In this document: positions 47,382 to 56,969 of the stretch, in pieces
Position numbering within the stretch: position 1 is the first letter of the stretch
Layout: every line of letters begins with the position of its first letter
DNA from: Litoribrevibacter albus
GTDB taxonomy: Bacteria; Pseudomonadota; Gammaproteobacteria; Pseudomonadales; Litoribrevibacteraceae
DNA: 64,000 nt
Direction of reading: 5' to 3'
Assembly: GCF_030159995.1 (NCBI RefSeq)
Contig: NZ_BSNM01000016.1
Span: 248,001-312,000, forward strand
Program-made: the position numbers and the translations under genes
The notes under the pieces: model-generated
What the model saw: only the letters and a program-made list of their open reading frames with translations
Database searches by the model: none
What the model was told of the DNA's origin: nothing

Positions 47382-49871
47382 ATGCACTTTGATGCACCCG
47401 TTGGTGAAGTCGCACACCGTAATCTTCTGTACTGTTCCAGCACACATACGCTTCAAGAAGCCGCACGAATGATGCGCCAACAAAAGTGCAGCTCCATCAT
47501 CGTCAAAGATGAGGACACCATTCTCGGTATCTGGACAGAAGCCGATGCCATTAAGCTGAACTTCCGTGAGAACGATATTGGTCAGCAACCCATCCACCAA
47601 TTCATGACGAGTCCGGTAGAATCGGTTCCTTCGGATACACGAGTTGGCAAGGTGGTGGAGTTGTTTCGTCAACGAGGTTTTCGTCATTGTCTGGTGAATT
47701 ATGGGCCAACCCAGGCGCCCGGCATCATCAGCCAAACCGACATCACCTTGAACATCAACATCGATCATTTCCTGACGCTGTGCAAGGTCAAAGCCGCACA
47801 AGAACTCTGCCTGACCCTCAAACAAGACACCTCGTTTGCCAAAGCCGTTGAAACCATGCGTTTACGGAAAACCGATGCTGCGGTAGTTATTGATGACGAC
47901 CTACGCCCTATCGGCATCATCACCCAGGCGGACCTGGTGAAAGTCCTGGCCGACGAGATGAGCAGCCCGTCACTGACGGAAATTGCGCTGAAAGAATTGG
48001 TCTGCATTGATAACGAAGACACCCTGTTATCTGCGCGTGATGCGTTAATGACACATAAAATACGGCATCTGGTGGTAGCCAATCAACAAGGCCGGGTGGA
48101 AGGTGTGATTTCGATGCGTCACATCCTGCAGTTCCTGCAAATGGAGTATTCATCGCAACTGGAAGATGCATTATCGAAGCGCGACGAAGCACTGAAACGT
48201 TCGATGCAGGACTTGAACCTGGCGGAACGTGTCTTCGAACATGCAATGGAAGGCATCGTCATTACCGATCCGACCGGTGAAATTATTCGCGTTAATCCGG
48301 CGTTCACTTTGCTCACAGGCTACCAGGAGCAGGAAGTGGTCGGTAAAACCATGAGCGTACTTGCGTCTGGTAAGCATGATGCCGTGTTCTACCATGAGAT
48401 GTGGCGACAAATAAACGAAGAAGGTCAATGGAGTGGCGAGATCTGGAACAAGCGCAAAAGTGGCGACTTGTTTCTGGAGTGGCTCACCATTTCAGCCGTG
48501 CACGATGAATTCAATAACGTCAGTCACTTTACCGGCTTATTCCGTGACGTCACGGAGATTCGTAAGCAGGAAGAGAAGATCCGCCACCTCGCTTATTTCG
48601 ACGAATTGACCGGTTTACCGAACCGTCGTTTATTAAAAGACCGGGTGTCGATGGCCATTTCCGGTGCTCATCGTAATGAACACCAACTGGCGGTGATGTT
48701 TATCGATCTCGACCAATTCAAAAACATCAACGACAATTTTGGGCACGATGTTGGCGATCAGGTATTAACCGAGCTGGCTCAGCGTTTGGAATACATCACT
48801 CGCGATGAGGATACCCTGGCCCGCCTCGGCGGTGATGAATTCGTCATCCTGATGCCATCCATCAACAGCTATGAAGATGTCATTCGATTGGGTACGCGCA
48901 TCAATCAAGTATTAAAAGACCCATTCTTACTGTCAGATGACCACAACAAGCAAATCACCGTCAGCATAGGTGCCAGTGTCTACCCGGATGATGGCGCCAC
49001 AGTGGAAGATTTACTGAAACACGCCGACACCGCCATGTACTCAGTTAAAGCGAACGGGCGTAACGGTTTACAATTATTCAGTCAGGAAATGGCTCAGCGT
49101 TCCATGCAACACTTTACAATGGAAGCGAACCTGAGAAACGCCATCGAGCGTAACGAATTGAGCTTACATTACCAGCCGAAAGTGGACGTGATTTCAGGCA
49201 GCATGATGGGGATGGAAGCTCTGCTTCGATGGCATCAACCCCAACTGGGCGCTGTATCCCCTGCCAAGTTCATTCCTTTAGCGGAAGAAACAGGTCTCAT
49301 TGAACAAATCGATCAATGGGTGATTGATTCGGCCTGTGCACAGATTCGTCACTGGTTGGAAAAAGGCGCCTATCCGGTTCCGGTCGCCATCAATATCTCC
49401 CCCATCAGCCTGAGACATCGAAAACTCACACGACTTATCAAGAAAGCTCTTGAACGACATCAGGTACCCGCGTCCCTGCTTCAAATCGAGATCACCGAAA
49501 GTGCCTTCATCGACGATATGGACTGCGTGATCATGCAACTGCAGACTCTTAAGGAAATAGGTATTTCGATTGCGCTGGATGACTTCGGTACAGGGTACTC
49601 AAGCCTGAGTTATCTCGCCAAGTTACCTCTGGATGAACTCAAGATCGACGCCAGTTTTATTCACAACGTGCCGGACTGTGAAACCAGTGACACGCTAATT
49701 CGAGCCATCACCGGTATCGCAAAAAACCTCAATCTAAAAGTCGTGGTCGAGGGCGTCGAAACCAATGAACAGCTGAGCTATGTGGAAGAGTTGGTGTGTG
49801 ATCAGGTGCAAGGCTATCTCACAGGTCGCCCGGCTGCAGCGTCCGTGATTGAAACAAACTTCGCCAAATAA
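47382..49871 (+). CDS. CBS-PAS-GGDEF-EAL c-di-GMP enzyme
   Basis: The best start is the ATG at 47382 with AGGAA 6 nt before it. The 829-residue soluble protein has four CBS motifs in two pairs (1-240; typical ends GIWTEADAI, GIISQTDI, GIITQADLV, GVISMRHIL), a PAS domain (about 260-385), a GGDEF cyclase (Gly483-Gly484-Asp485-Glu486-Phe487) preceded by a feedback I-site RDED at 474-477, and an EAL phosphodiesterase (Glu612-Ala-Leu, then GTGYSSLSYL and DELKIDASF). Both catalytic motifs look intact, so it may make and break c-di-GMP. CBS pairs could sense adenine nucleotides. It follows the LuxQ-like gene by 252 bp on the same strand. Confidence 0.92.
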   Translation: MHFDAPVGEVAHRNLLYCSSTHTLQEAARMMRQQKCSSIIVKDEDTILGIWTEADAIKLNFRENDIGQQPIHQFMTSPVESVPSDTRVGKVVELFRQRGFRHCLVNYGPTQAPGIISQTDITLNINIDHFLTLCKVKAAQELCLTLKQDTSFAKAVETMRLRKTDAAVVIDDDLRPIGIITQADLVKVLADEMSSPSLTEIALKELVCIDNEDTLLSARDALMTHKIRHLVVANQQGRVEGVISMRHILQFLQMEYSSQLEDALSKRDEALKRSMQDLNLAERVFEHAMEGIVITDPTGEIIRVNPAFTLLTGYQEQEVVGKTMSVLASGKHDAVFYHEMWRQINEEGQWSGEIWNKRKSGDLFLEWLTISAVHDEFNNVSHFTGLFRDVTEIRKQEEKIRHLAYFDELTGLPNRRLLKDRVSMAISGAHRNEHQLAVMFIDLDQFKNINDNFGHDVGDQVLTELAQRLEYITRDEDTLARLGGDEFVILMPSINSYEDVIRLGTRINQVLKDPFLLSDDHNKQITVSIGASVYPDDGATVEDLLKHADTAMYSVKANGRNGLQLFSQEMAQRSMQHFTMEANLRNAIERNELSLHYQPKVDVISGSMMGMEALLRWHQPQLGAVSPAKFIPLAEETGLIEQIDQWVIDSACAQIRHWLEKGAYPVPVAINISPISLRHRKLTRLIKKALERHQVPASLLQIEITESAFIDDMDCVIMQLQTLKEIGISIALDDFGTGYSSLSYLAKLPLDELKIDASFIHNVPDCETSDTLIRAITGIAKNLNLKVVVEGVETNEQLSYVEELVCDQVQGYLTGRPAAASVIETNFAK

Positions 49872-49948
49872 AAGTAAGCAATCACTTACCTGTAGGATCA
49901 ATAAGTAAAACTATACCCACGAACTACAGGCACAAACTACAGGCGCGC

Positions 49949-52432
49949 CTAATTGTCAGATATTCTCGATTCAGACACCAAGGGCGCCATCGCACGTGCC
50001 AACTGCGAATCCCGCAGCATCAGGGATTTAAGCTTTTCTAACGCAAACCAGTTAATCTCTACCGGCGATTCCGCCACATACGTGGCCGGACTTTTGGAGG
50101 ACAAAAGCGCCAACGCCGAAATCGTTTCCCCTGGTCCATAGCTGGTACAAGCGTGCATTCCATCCCATTGTTGAGTAGCTTCCACAGTGCCTCGCACTAT
50201 CACCCCGATCGCGTGCTGAGGTTTGTCCTGCTCCGCAATAACATCACCCGCGTTATAGATAACGGGCTGCATCATTTGAGAGAGCTGATCTTTTACGTCC
50301 TTGCCCAGCTTTCGACTCCAGGGCATACAATCCACTAACTGATCAGAACGAATAGTCTCTGACACCTGTGTGCGCTGAAGTGCCATCATACGGGCTTCCA
50401 CATCCATGATCATGCGTTCAGCTTCCGGCTTATCCAGTACCGCCAACTTATGCTGTTGCTGAATCAACGCCCGTTCACGATTGAGTAACAAACGAGTCGC
50501 CGCCTGGGTTTCTAGTGCATGAATAATTTCAGGAAAACTCTCTCGAAGGTACTGAATGTGCTGCAAAGTCCCCTCTTTATTAGCATTCACATCGGCCCGA
50601 ATTTGCTCTGCCAATGCTTGATCCGAGGCCAGCACATCAATGTGATCGGCCAAGGCATCCTGCGCCTGTAAGAAGCCTCGCGCCATGTCATAGCCTTGAG
50701 CCAGATGATCAAACGCTAAGCGAGTCCCCAAGCGCCTGAGTCCTTTAATTTCTCTAATCGTTGAAATCCATTTGGGTGTTTTCCAGGCGTTATGTAATTC
50801 GGTGCGCGGACCAATTTCCGGTTCACCATCGAGAGCATGTTCTACTGCCTCCACCAACTTGGAGGTAGCGACCTTTCCTAAGGTACCCTGCTCGAATTGA
50901 CTCCAATAGTGCTTACGCTCGGTCTCTAACAATCGCCGTTTACACGCTACAGCCAGCTCCGAAGAAGAGATAGATTGTGACTCCGGTGTACGCTGAGAAT
51001 TCATCTGAAGATCCACTTGTAATCGCGCCACCTCCTTAACACTTTCCCAATCTGCTCCCTTGAGGAATTCACTGGTCATCATCTCAGGCAGCATTTGATT
51101 CAGCGTTTGATTAATTTCACCCTGCGCTTTATCCACCGTCGCTTGCTTAGCCGACGGCAATTGATCCAACCCTAACCAATGCAACACCCAGCCCATCGTT
51201 GTGCCATTGATTAGAATGGTTAACACTACTATACCGGCACACAAAAACATCACCTGATCACCAATTTGCTTGGGAATCAAATCGTTAGCGGCCACCGTTA
51301 ACGCCAGCGCAAGCGACACCGCTCCTCGCAATCCACCCCAAACCAGGACAATCGCTTTTTCACGGGTAATGCCGATACCAATCCGTTTCAGGATCGGCAC
51401 AAACAAGGTCACCGCCACCGCCCGGATCACCATAATGCCAAAGTACAACACCACCAACGCCCACCAGAGATCCCAATCCGTCAACGGCACTCGCACCGCC
51501 ACCAGCACACCCACCAGTAAGAAAATAAGGGTGTTGGCAATGTGCGCCATCATTTCCCAGAAATGATGAAGGAAACCAGCCACCTCCGGAGAGATTCGAG
51601 TCCGGCCAATACTGGCGTACATCAAAGCCAATGCAACGACAGCTACTACGCCGGACACATGAATACTTTCAGCTAACATAAACACCAGATAAGCGACCAT
51701 AATTGAGAGCGAAATTTCAATCATCGGATCATTAAAAACACGCCCTAACCAGATGATGCTCCAGCCACCTACCACCAGCCCAATCACCAATCCGGCACTG
51801 ACCACCCAACTGAATTGAGCCGCCACCGCAAAGACATTTACATCCTGCCCGGCACCGGATAACACCCAGCCATAGAACAAAGAAAAGAAGACAATGGCCG
51901 TGCCGTCATTCAGTAGCGACTCCCCTTCTATCAAGGTCTCCAGCCGTTTTCTTGAACTCACCTCCTTCAACAAAGCCACCACAGCCACCGGATCAGTGGC
52001 ACTGATCAAGGCACCAAACATCAAACACAGCGCCCAACTCCATTCAAAGGGAAACGCCCACTGCGCCAAACCCGCCGTCAGCAAAGTTGCCACGATCAAC
52101 CCCGGAACAGCCAGCACTGCAATCTGAACAAACATGCGTCGGAATAAGTGCACTTCCATCGCGAAAGCGCTTTCAAAAATCAACGTCGGAAGAAACACAA
52201 AGAGAATCAAATGAGGACTAATATCCACCACAACATCCAAAGTTTCAGCGAACATTGGTGTGTAATTTTCAAAGATATCAGTGCGATGAATCAGCCCAAG
52301 CACCAAACCAATGACCAATAAAGCCACGGTATAAGGAATCTGAGTACCTTTCAGAAGATGCCTGACACTCGCGCCAATAAAGAGCGCAAGAATGACAAAT
52401 ACAAGGATGAGCAAACCGGTTTCATAATGCAT
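49949..52432 (-). CDS. CPA1-family Na+/H+ antiporter with cyclic-nucleotide-binding-like domain
   Basis: The 827-residue inner-membrane protein has about 12 transmembrane helices in residues 1-420, with the antiporter core GALISATDPVAVVALLKE and GGLRGAVSLALAL. A long helical cytosolic region follows. Residues about 700-800 look like a cNMP-binding fold (VIYNAGDVIAEQDKPQHAIG, VIVRGTVEATQQ, YGPGETISALALL). The plant SOS1 and bacterial NhaP-like exchangers share this layout. It probably exports Na+ or K+ for protons, with gating by a ligand. It is convergent with the GGDEF-EAL gene. Confidence 0.92.
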   Translation of the reverse strand: MHYETGLLILVFVILALFIGASVRHLLKGTQIPYTVALLVIGLVLGLIHRTDIFENYTPMFAETLDVVVDISPHLILFVFLPTLIFESAFAMEVHLFRRMFVQIAVLAVPGLIVATLLTAGLAQWAFPFEWSWALCLMFGALISATDPVAVVALLKEVSSRKRLETLIEGESLLNDGTAIVFFSLFYGWVLSGAGQDVNVFAVAAQFSWVVSAGLVIGLVVGGWSIIWLGRVFNDPMIEISLSIMVAYLVFMLAESIHVSGVVAVVALALMYASIGRTRISPEVAGFLHHFWEMMAHIANTLIFLLVGVLVAVRVPLTDWDLWWALVVLYFGIMVIRAVAVTLFVPILKRIGIGITREKAIVLVWGGLRGAVSLALALTVAANDLIPKQIGDQVMFLCAGIVVLTILINGTTMGWVLHWLGLDQLPSAKQATVDKAQGEINQTLNQMLPEMMTSEFLKGADWESVKEVARLQVDLQMNSQRTPESQSISSSELAVACKRRLLETERKHYWSQFEQGTLGKVATSKLVEAVEHALDGEPEIGPRTELHNAWKTPKWISTIREIKGLRRLGTRLAFDHLAQGYDMARGFLQAQDALADHIDVLASDQALAEQIRADVNANKEGTLQHIQYLRESFPEIIHALETQAATRLLLNRERALIQQQHKLAVLDKPEAERMIMDVEARMMALQRTQVSETIRSDQLVDCMPWSRKLGKDVKDQLSQMMQPVIYNAGDVIAEQDKPQHAIGVIVRGTVEATQQWDGMHACTSYGPGETISALALLSSKSPATYVAESPVEINWFALEKLKSLMLRDSQLARAMAPLVSESRISDN

Positions 52433-52619
52433 ATGACCGCCCCACGAAACGCTTACGGTATTGAGAGTCCTTTCTTAGGGAATCGTCTTACTATAGACCA
52501 GTAAGAAGACTCTGCGATGAATCCCAACGAATTCAGCAGAGTTTCATATAAACGGTTTAGAGTACCCAAGTGATGTGCACAGCATATTTAGACTTGTTTG
52601 ACTAATGAGGAGGTTGAGT

Positions 52620-52715
52620 ATGGAATGGGTTGAGAGAGGTCTTCTTAATAAGTTAATGACGATTTCATTTATTTTGAAGATAGAAAAATTCTGTGTATTT
52701 ACGGATAAGTCATAA
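52620..52715 (+). CDS. Possible 31-residue leader frame of the AT-rich module
   Basis: The ATG at 52620 follows GAGGAGGTTGAGT. The product starts MEWVERGLLNKL and ends CVFTDKS; the stop is 3 bp before the next ATG. It could be a leader peptide or the 3' end of a decayed toxin gene. Weak evidence. Confidence 0.3.
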   Translation: MEWVERGLLNKLMTISFILKIEKFCVFTDKS

Positions 52716-52718
52716 ACT

Positions 52719-53237
52719 ATGCGAAGATTTAAAAGCTTACCCGAGGATGATCAAGCCAAGCTTAGAGATCAATTTTTAGATATTGAGAAAGCCATAGCTG
52801 TTGAAGAAACACCAGTTTATACATACCTAGCAATATCTGTATTTGATCACTGGCTAACTAGAAGTGAGTTTTATGAGCACCTTGTTGATGTAAGTGACAA
52901 GGAGCAAGATATAAGAAATCAGGCATTGTATTCGTTTAGCAAAAAAGTAATTAGTGAAACCCAAGTTCTTAATTTTAAATGGGCCCGATCCAAGGGGAAG
53001 CAGATTGTTAAATTTCGTGACTTCACATCTCGAGAAGCTAAATTTGAGTATTTCTTACCTGCAGTTAGTGAATCCGATAAAAATTTCTTTCAATCCGTTT
53101 TACCCGATTTAGGAATCATATTTCTAGAAAACTATGAAGACACAAACATAATGTATCTCAAAGATATTTCCGTTAAGCCGAAAATAGAGAAATGGGCCTC
53201 CGAATCTGGTGTTTTTTGCCTAGAAAAATGGGCTTAA
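52719..53237 (+). CDS. Unknown protein of the AT-rich orphan module
   Basis: A 172-residue acidic soluble protein without signal or membrane segment (starts MRRFKSLPEDDQAKL). I recognise no family. The gene is clearly AT-richer than its neighbours, as is the following ankyrin gene, and there is no toxin or transposase next to it. Size and composition recall orphan immunity proteins of polymorphic toxin loci, which is only an inference. Confidence 0.6.
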   Translation: MRRFKSLPEDDQAKLRDQFLDIEKAIAVEETPVYTYLAISVFDHWLTRSEFYEHLVDVSDKEQDIRNQALYSFSKKVISETQVLNFKWARSKGKQIVKFRDFTSREAKFEYFLPAVSESDKNFFQSVLPDLGIIFLENYEDTNIMYLKDISVKPKIEKWASESGVFCLEKWA

Positions 53238-53271
53238 TGATGCCATTGGTTTAAACGAATGAAGCAAAAAG

Positions 53272-53802
53272 ATGGACAGTAATTTACAAAAGTATTTTCA
53301 CGTATTGATATATGGGACACCTAAGGATTTAGATCTTCTCGCAGACGAAGACAGCAATTTTCCACATGGTGTAGATAGCGTTGTGGAAAGACACTGGATA
53401 ATAAATGCAGTTGATGTGGGGACTCTAGAAAATATTGACTGGATGATAAAACGGAAAGTGCCTCTTAATTTTACAGATGAAGAAGGAGGGACTGTATTGC
53501 ATTCTGCAATGGAAAGAAACTCAGATGAAAAATATGCAATTATGAAATTACTCTTAACAGCAGGAGCTAACCCCAATATTAAAGGGTTGCACGATTACAC
53601 ACCTGCTCACAAGGCTGCTGTATCAGATGATATATAAGCATTGAAAATATTAATTCGATATGGGGCTGATCTAACGATCAAAACCAATGTAGATAATTAT
53701 GCCACGCCTCTGGAAGAAGCAATTGCAATGAACAAATACTGCCACAACAGCAAAGCTATTGCTTTTTTGAAGACCATGAATTCTCACCTTCTCTCTCAAT
53801 AA
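53272..53802 (+). pseudogene. Ankyrin-repeat protein gene with in-frame TAA
   Basis: The frame starts at ATG 53272 and runs 121 codons to TAA at 53635-53637, after repeats of the ankyrin type (GGTVLHSAMERN, LLLTAGANPNIKGLHDYTPAHKAAVSDDI). It then continues in the same frame for 54 more codons with another ankyrin unit (ALKILIRYGADLTIKT, TPLEEAIAM) to the TAA at 53800-53802. The break sits in DDI-stop-ALKIL, where ankyrin proteins often have Glu, so a single GAA to TAA change would explain it. A full product would have about 176 residues. Such ankyrin proteins are common immunity partners of polymorphic toxins. Confidence 0.75.
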
Positions 53803-53979
53803 CAACCATGCAAAATAATTTAGTAACACCTTGAGTAACCTCGAAGGTATCAAAATCGGAGGGTAGTCCCCTTAGATAACTTTAGGTAAAAGCCCCCTGC
53901 CAATTAGAGTGTTTTAGAAAGCGCCTAAAATAGCCTTCTAGAACACTCCCGCTATTTTCAATACAATTCCAGAAAAATA

Positions 53980-56913
53980 ATGACACGAAGTATTAAAATG
54001 GACTTTAGAACTAAGCTTATCTGGATTCTGCTTTCAATGGTGTTCATCACCCAACTGCAAGCTGATCAAAATTATCAAATCTCACCACCAGCTTCATGGA
54101 TTGAGGTCAGTGACTATGATCTGAATAGCGCACAATCCCCTCAAAATGTAAGCGACACCCGCTATATCCTCTATGACAGACAAACCAACGCCTTGGACGG
54201 TATCTCTCGCTACTATCATTTAGCGCTACAAGTTCTGAATGAAACGTCTGTGGAAGAGAATGGGCAACACTTTTTCAACTTTGCCCCAAGTTACGAAAAT
54301 CTGACTTTTCACCAATTTAATATCATTCGTGACGGGAAAAAAATTAATCAGTTAAACCCTGATCAGATCAAGATTCTACACAGAGAGACGGAAGCTGAAG
54401 GGTTAATGTATACCGGTGAACTAACGGCCTCTTTTATTTTGGAAGACCTGAGACCCGGCGATATTGTCGATTATAGCTATACCGTTACAGGTCAAAATCC
54501 GGCTCTTAAAAATAACTTCTACGAATACATTGATATACAGTGGGCAACACCGTTGGAATATCTTAGCTACGCGCTACTCTGGCCCAAAGACGAAGCCTTG
54601 TATATCAACAAAGCTAATACCGACATTGAACTTGCTGAATCAAACCAACAAGAGCACAAACGAATTACACTTCGTTTAGAGCATTCTGTCCCTCTTACCA
54701 TAGACAGTCAGACCCCTTATAACTACAACCCTCGTGCCAGAGTTAGCCTATCCAATAACAATCAATGGTCCGATATTGTCGATTGGGCGCTACCACTTTA
54801 CGCGTTAGAAAAAGATCCCATACTTCTAGACCCCATTATTAAAGAGATCAAAGAAAACCATACGTCGCTAAAAGAGCAAGTCTCAGCGGCGCTTCATTAC
54901 GTTCAAGACAACATCCGCTACCTGGGTCTTGAGCTGGGCAATCACAGTTTGGTTCCGGCAAAGATTGCCTCTACGCTGGACAAGAGATACGGCGACTGTA
55001 AAGGAAAAACACTCCTGCTCTTGAACTTACTCGATCGACTTAATATTGAAAGCTATCCGGCAGTCGTCAACAACAATTACATTACTACATTCAATGAAGA
55101 CGGTGTCCGTATTGGAGCGTTCAACCACGTACTGGTCACAGCCTTTGTTGATGGTAAACAATACTGGTTAGACCCAACCATCAATAATCAAGAGACCCAC
55201 CTAGACCGCTTATATCAACCCGATTACGGGCAAGCCTTGGTGATAAAGCCGGGGCAGAAACAACTAGTCATGATGAACAGTGACAACTCGGCAACACTCA
55301 AACAAGTGAAAGAAGTCATTGATTTATCGCAAGGGGTCGAACATGACGGTTTCTACTCAATCAACAGCACGCTAATCGGATACGAAGCAGAATATTTTCG
55401 ACGTGAAATAGAATCCAATACTCAGGAAGAAATATCAAAACAATACCTGAACTATTACAACTACTATTATCCCAACCTATCCATGAGCGAGCCGCTTAGC
55501 ATTGCATATCAGGATGATGCTTATCAGGTCAGGGAATCCTACACGTTACCAACACCTTGGCAGCTCAATGAGAACCAGTACGAAGTGAGCTTCTATGCGA
55601 ACACCATCTCTTCGTTTTTAAATACGCCAAAAACAACCTTACGGACCTCCCCGTATCGGTTAACCCATCCGGTAAAACTGGAACAAAGTATCGAAGTTAA
55701 ATTGCATAAAGATATATGGGATTTATCCGACGAAACACTGGAAATAAACAACCCATATTTCTCATTCTCCAGAACAATAAAATACGATGACAACAGCAAT
55801 ACTCTGTTGCTTGATTACCGTTATGAAACCTTCAAAAACTCAGTGCCGCTCGCTGACTTTAAAGATTACATGGAAGATCTCAACCGAGCTTCTGACCTAA
55901 CAGGGTATGGTCTCTATTGGAGAGAAAACACACCTGTAGTAGCTGAACCTGATTACATCCCCTATTTCTTTGCTGGTTTCTATGTACTTACCTTGGTATT
56001 GATCATTATTGCCATCGTGCTGCTGATCCGCGAGAAACCGCCTGCAGATGATAAGGCGATCTTTTACCCTGTCGACCCGACAAAGTTTTTAGTACTGTCC
56101 CTACTGACGCTCGGCATCTTTCCGCTCTACTGGATGTATAAAAACTGGCAGTACATCAAGGAACAGGAGCAAAGCGCGATCATGCCAAAGGCCAGAGCCA
56201 TATTCTCCCTGATATGGTTTTATCCTCTAGCAAAACGCATATTACTTATTGGTAAAGAGAAGCTCACTTTCCGAGAAAAAGCTGTAATCATCGCTTTATT
56301 CATTCTTTATATTTTGGGATTCCTGCTCACCTATTCCAAAAGTATATTCATTCTGTTGGGGCTTGCAGTCGAAATACTCTGTACTTTGTATCTTGTACTT
56401 AAAATTAATCTTCATAACCCAGTACGATCCAACAGCTATGTTCACAACTCAAAGTGGCGGGTGAGACATGTAATTGCTGGTTTACCTTTGTCCTTCTTCT
56501 TGGTGTTTTACATTGCCTCAACCATTTCCTTTATTCCTAACTCACAAGTGGTTGATGGCAATCAGATTTGGGATAAAGACCTGAAATTTATGTACCGAGC
56601 TAAAATCCTGGAACCCGGTGAACGCCTAGGTCTGTTTTATTCATCCGATCTTATTTCTTATGAAAAAGACGGGAACGGTCTAACCGACAGGAAAGTATTT
56701 AGTTACTGGAAGACGGAAGATGGCAATATCGTCAAGGAATATGCATATTTCGACGATATTAAAGACGTGACCGTCGACACCCAAACATCCACATTAACGG
56801 ATAGCAGTGTGACCGTGACTCGCGAAGATGGCTCCAACTTTGTACTGTATCTGTCGAAAGAGGGATTTGGTGACAGACGATTTATTCGGGAACTCAAACA
56901 AAACGTCTTCTGA
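53980..56913 (+). CDS. DUF3857/transglutaminase-like membrane protein
   Basis: A 977-residue exported protein. The signal peptide covers about residues 7-28. A DUF3857 beta domain (about 60-230) is followed by a transglutaminase-like domain with Cys340 (YGDCKGKTLLL), His383 and Asp398 (WLDPT), a complete catalytic triad. After about residue 640 come several membrane helices (LTLVLIIIAIVLLIRE, VLSLLTLGIFPLYWMYKNW) and a C-terminal soluble beta domain (about 860-977). The membrane part resembles the DUF4234-type module. Periplasmic peptide cross-linking or cleavage is a guess. Two starts (53980, 53998) are possible. It is not co-operonic with its neighbours. Confidence 0.8.
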   Translation: MTRSIKMDFRTKLIWILLSMVFITQLQADQNYQISPPASWIEVSDYDLNSAQSPQNVSDTRYILYDRQTNALDGISRYYHLALQVLNETSVEENGQHFFNFAPSYENLTFHQFNIIRDGKKINQLNPDQIKILHRETEAEGLMYTGELTASFILEDLRPGDIVDYSYTVTGQNPALKNNFYEYIDIQWATPLEYLSYALLWPKDEALYINKANTDIELAESNQQEHKRITLRLEHSVPLTIDSQTPYNYNPRARVSLSNNNQWSDIVDWALPLYALEKDPILLDPIIKEIKENHTSLKEQVSAALHYVQDNIRYLGLELGNHSLVPAKIASTLDKRYGDCKGKTLLLLNLLDRLNIESYPAVVNNNYITTFNEDGVRIGAFNHVLVTAFVDGKQYWLDPTINNQETHLDRLYQPDYGQALVIKPGQKQLVMMNSDNSATLKQVKEVIDLSQGVEHDGFYSINSTLIGYEAEYFRREIESNTQEEISKQYLNYYNYYYPNLSMSEPLSIAYQDDAYQVRESYTLPTPWQLNENQYEVSFYANTISSFLNTPKTTLRTSPYRLTHPVKLEQSIEVKLHKDIWDLSDETLEINNPYFSFSRTIKYDDNSNTLLLDYRYETFKNSVPLADFKDYMEDLNRASDLTGYGLYWRENTPVVAEPDYIPYFFAGFYVLTLVLIIIAIVLLIREKPPADDKAIFYPVDPTKFLVLSLLTLGIFPLYWMYKNWQYIKEQEQSAIMPKARAIFSLIWFYPLAKRILLIGKEKLTFREKAVIIALFILYILGFLLTYSKSIFILLGLAVEILCTLYLVLKINLHNPVRSNSYVHNSKWRVRHVIAGLPLSFFLVFYIASTISFIPNSQVVDGNQIWDKDLKFMYRAKILEPGERLGLFYSSDLISYEKDGNGLTDRKVFSYWKTEDGNIVKEYAYFDDIKDVTVDTQTSTLTDSSVTVTREDGSNFVLYLSKEGFGDRRFIRELKQNVF

Positions 56914-56924
56914 CAGCTTAGATT

Positions 56925-56963
56925 AGGTGTTTGAGAGCTAAATAACATAGCCCTCAAACACCT
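56925..56963. terminator. Hairpin between convergent genes
   Basis: AGGTGTTTGAG (56925-56935) pairs perfectly with CTCAAACACCT (56953-56963). It sits between the convergent DUF3857 and acyl-CoA dehydrogenase genes. T-runs are weak on both strands. Confidence 0.55.
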
Positions 56964-56969
56964 TAAACC

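Noticed and set aside
49872-49948. Short repeated ACTACAGGC before the antiporter stop
   Set aside because: Only two short copies; no sign of a functional element.
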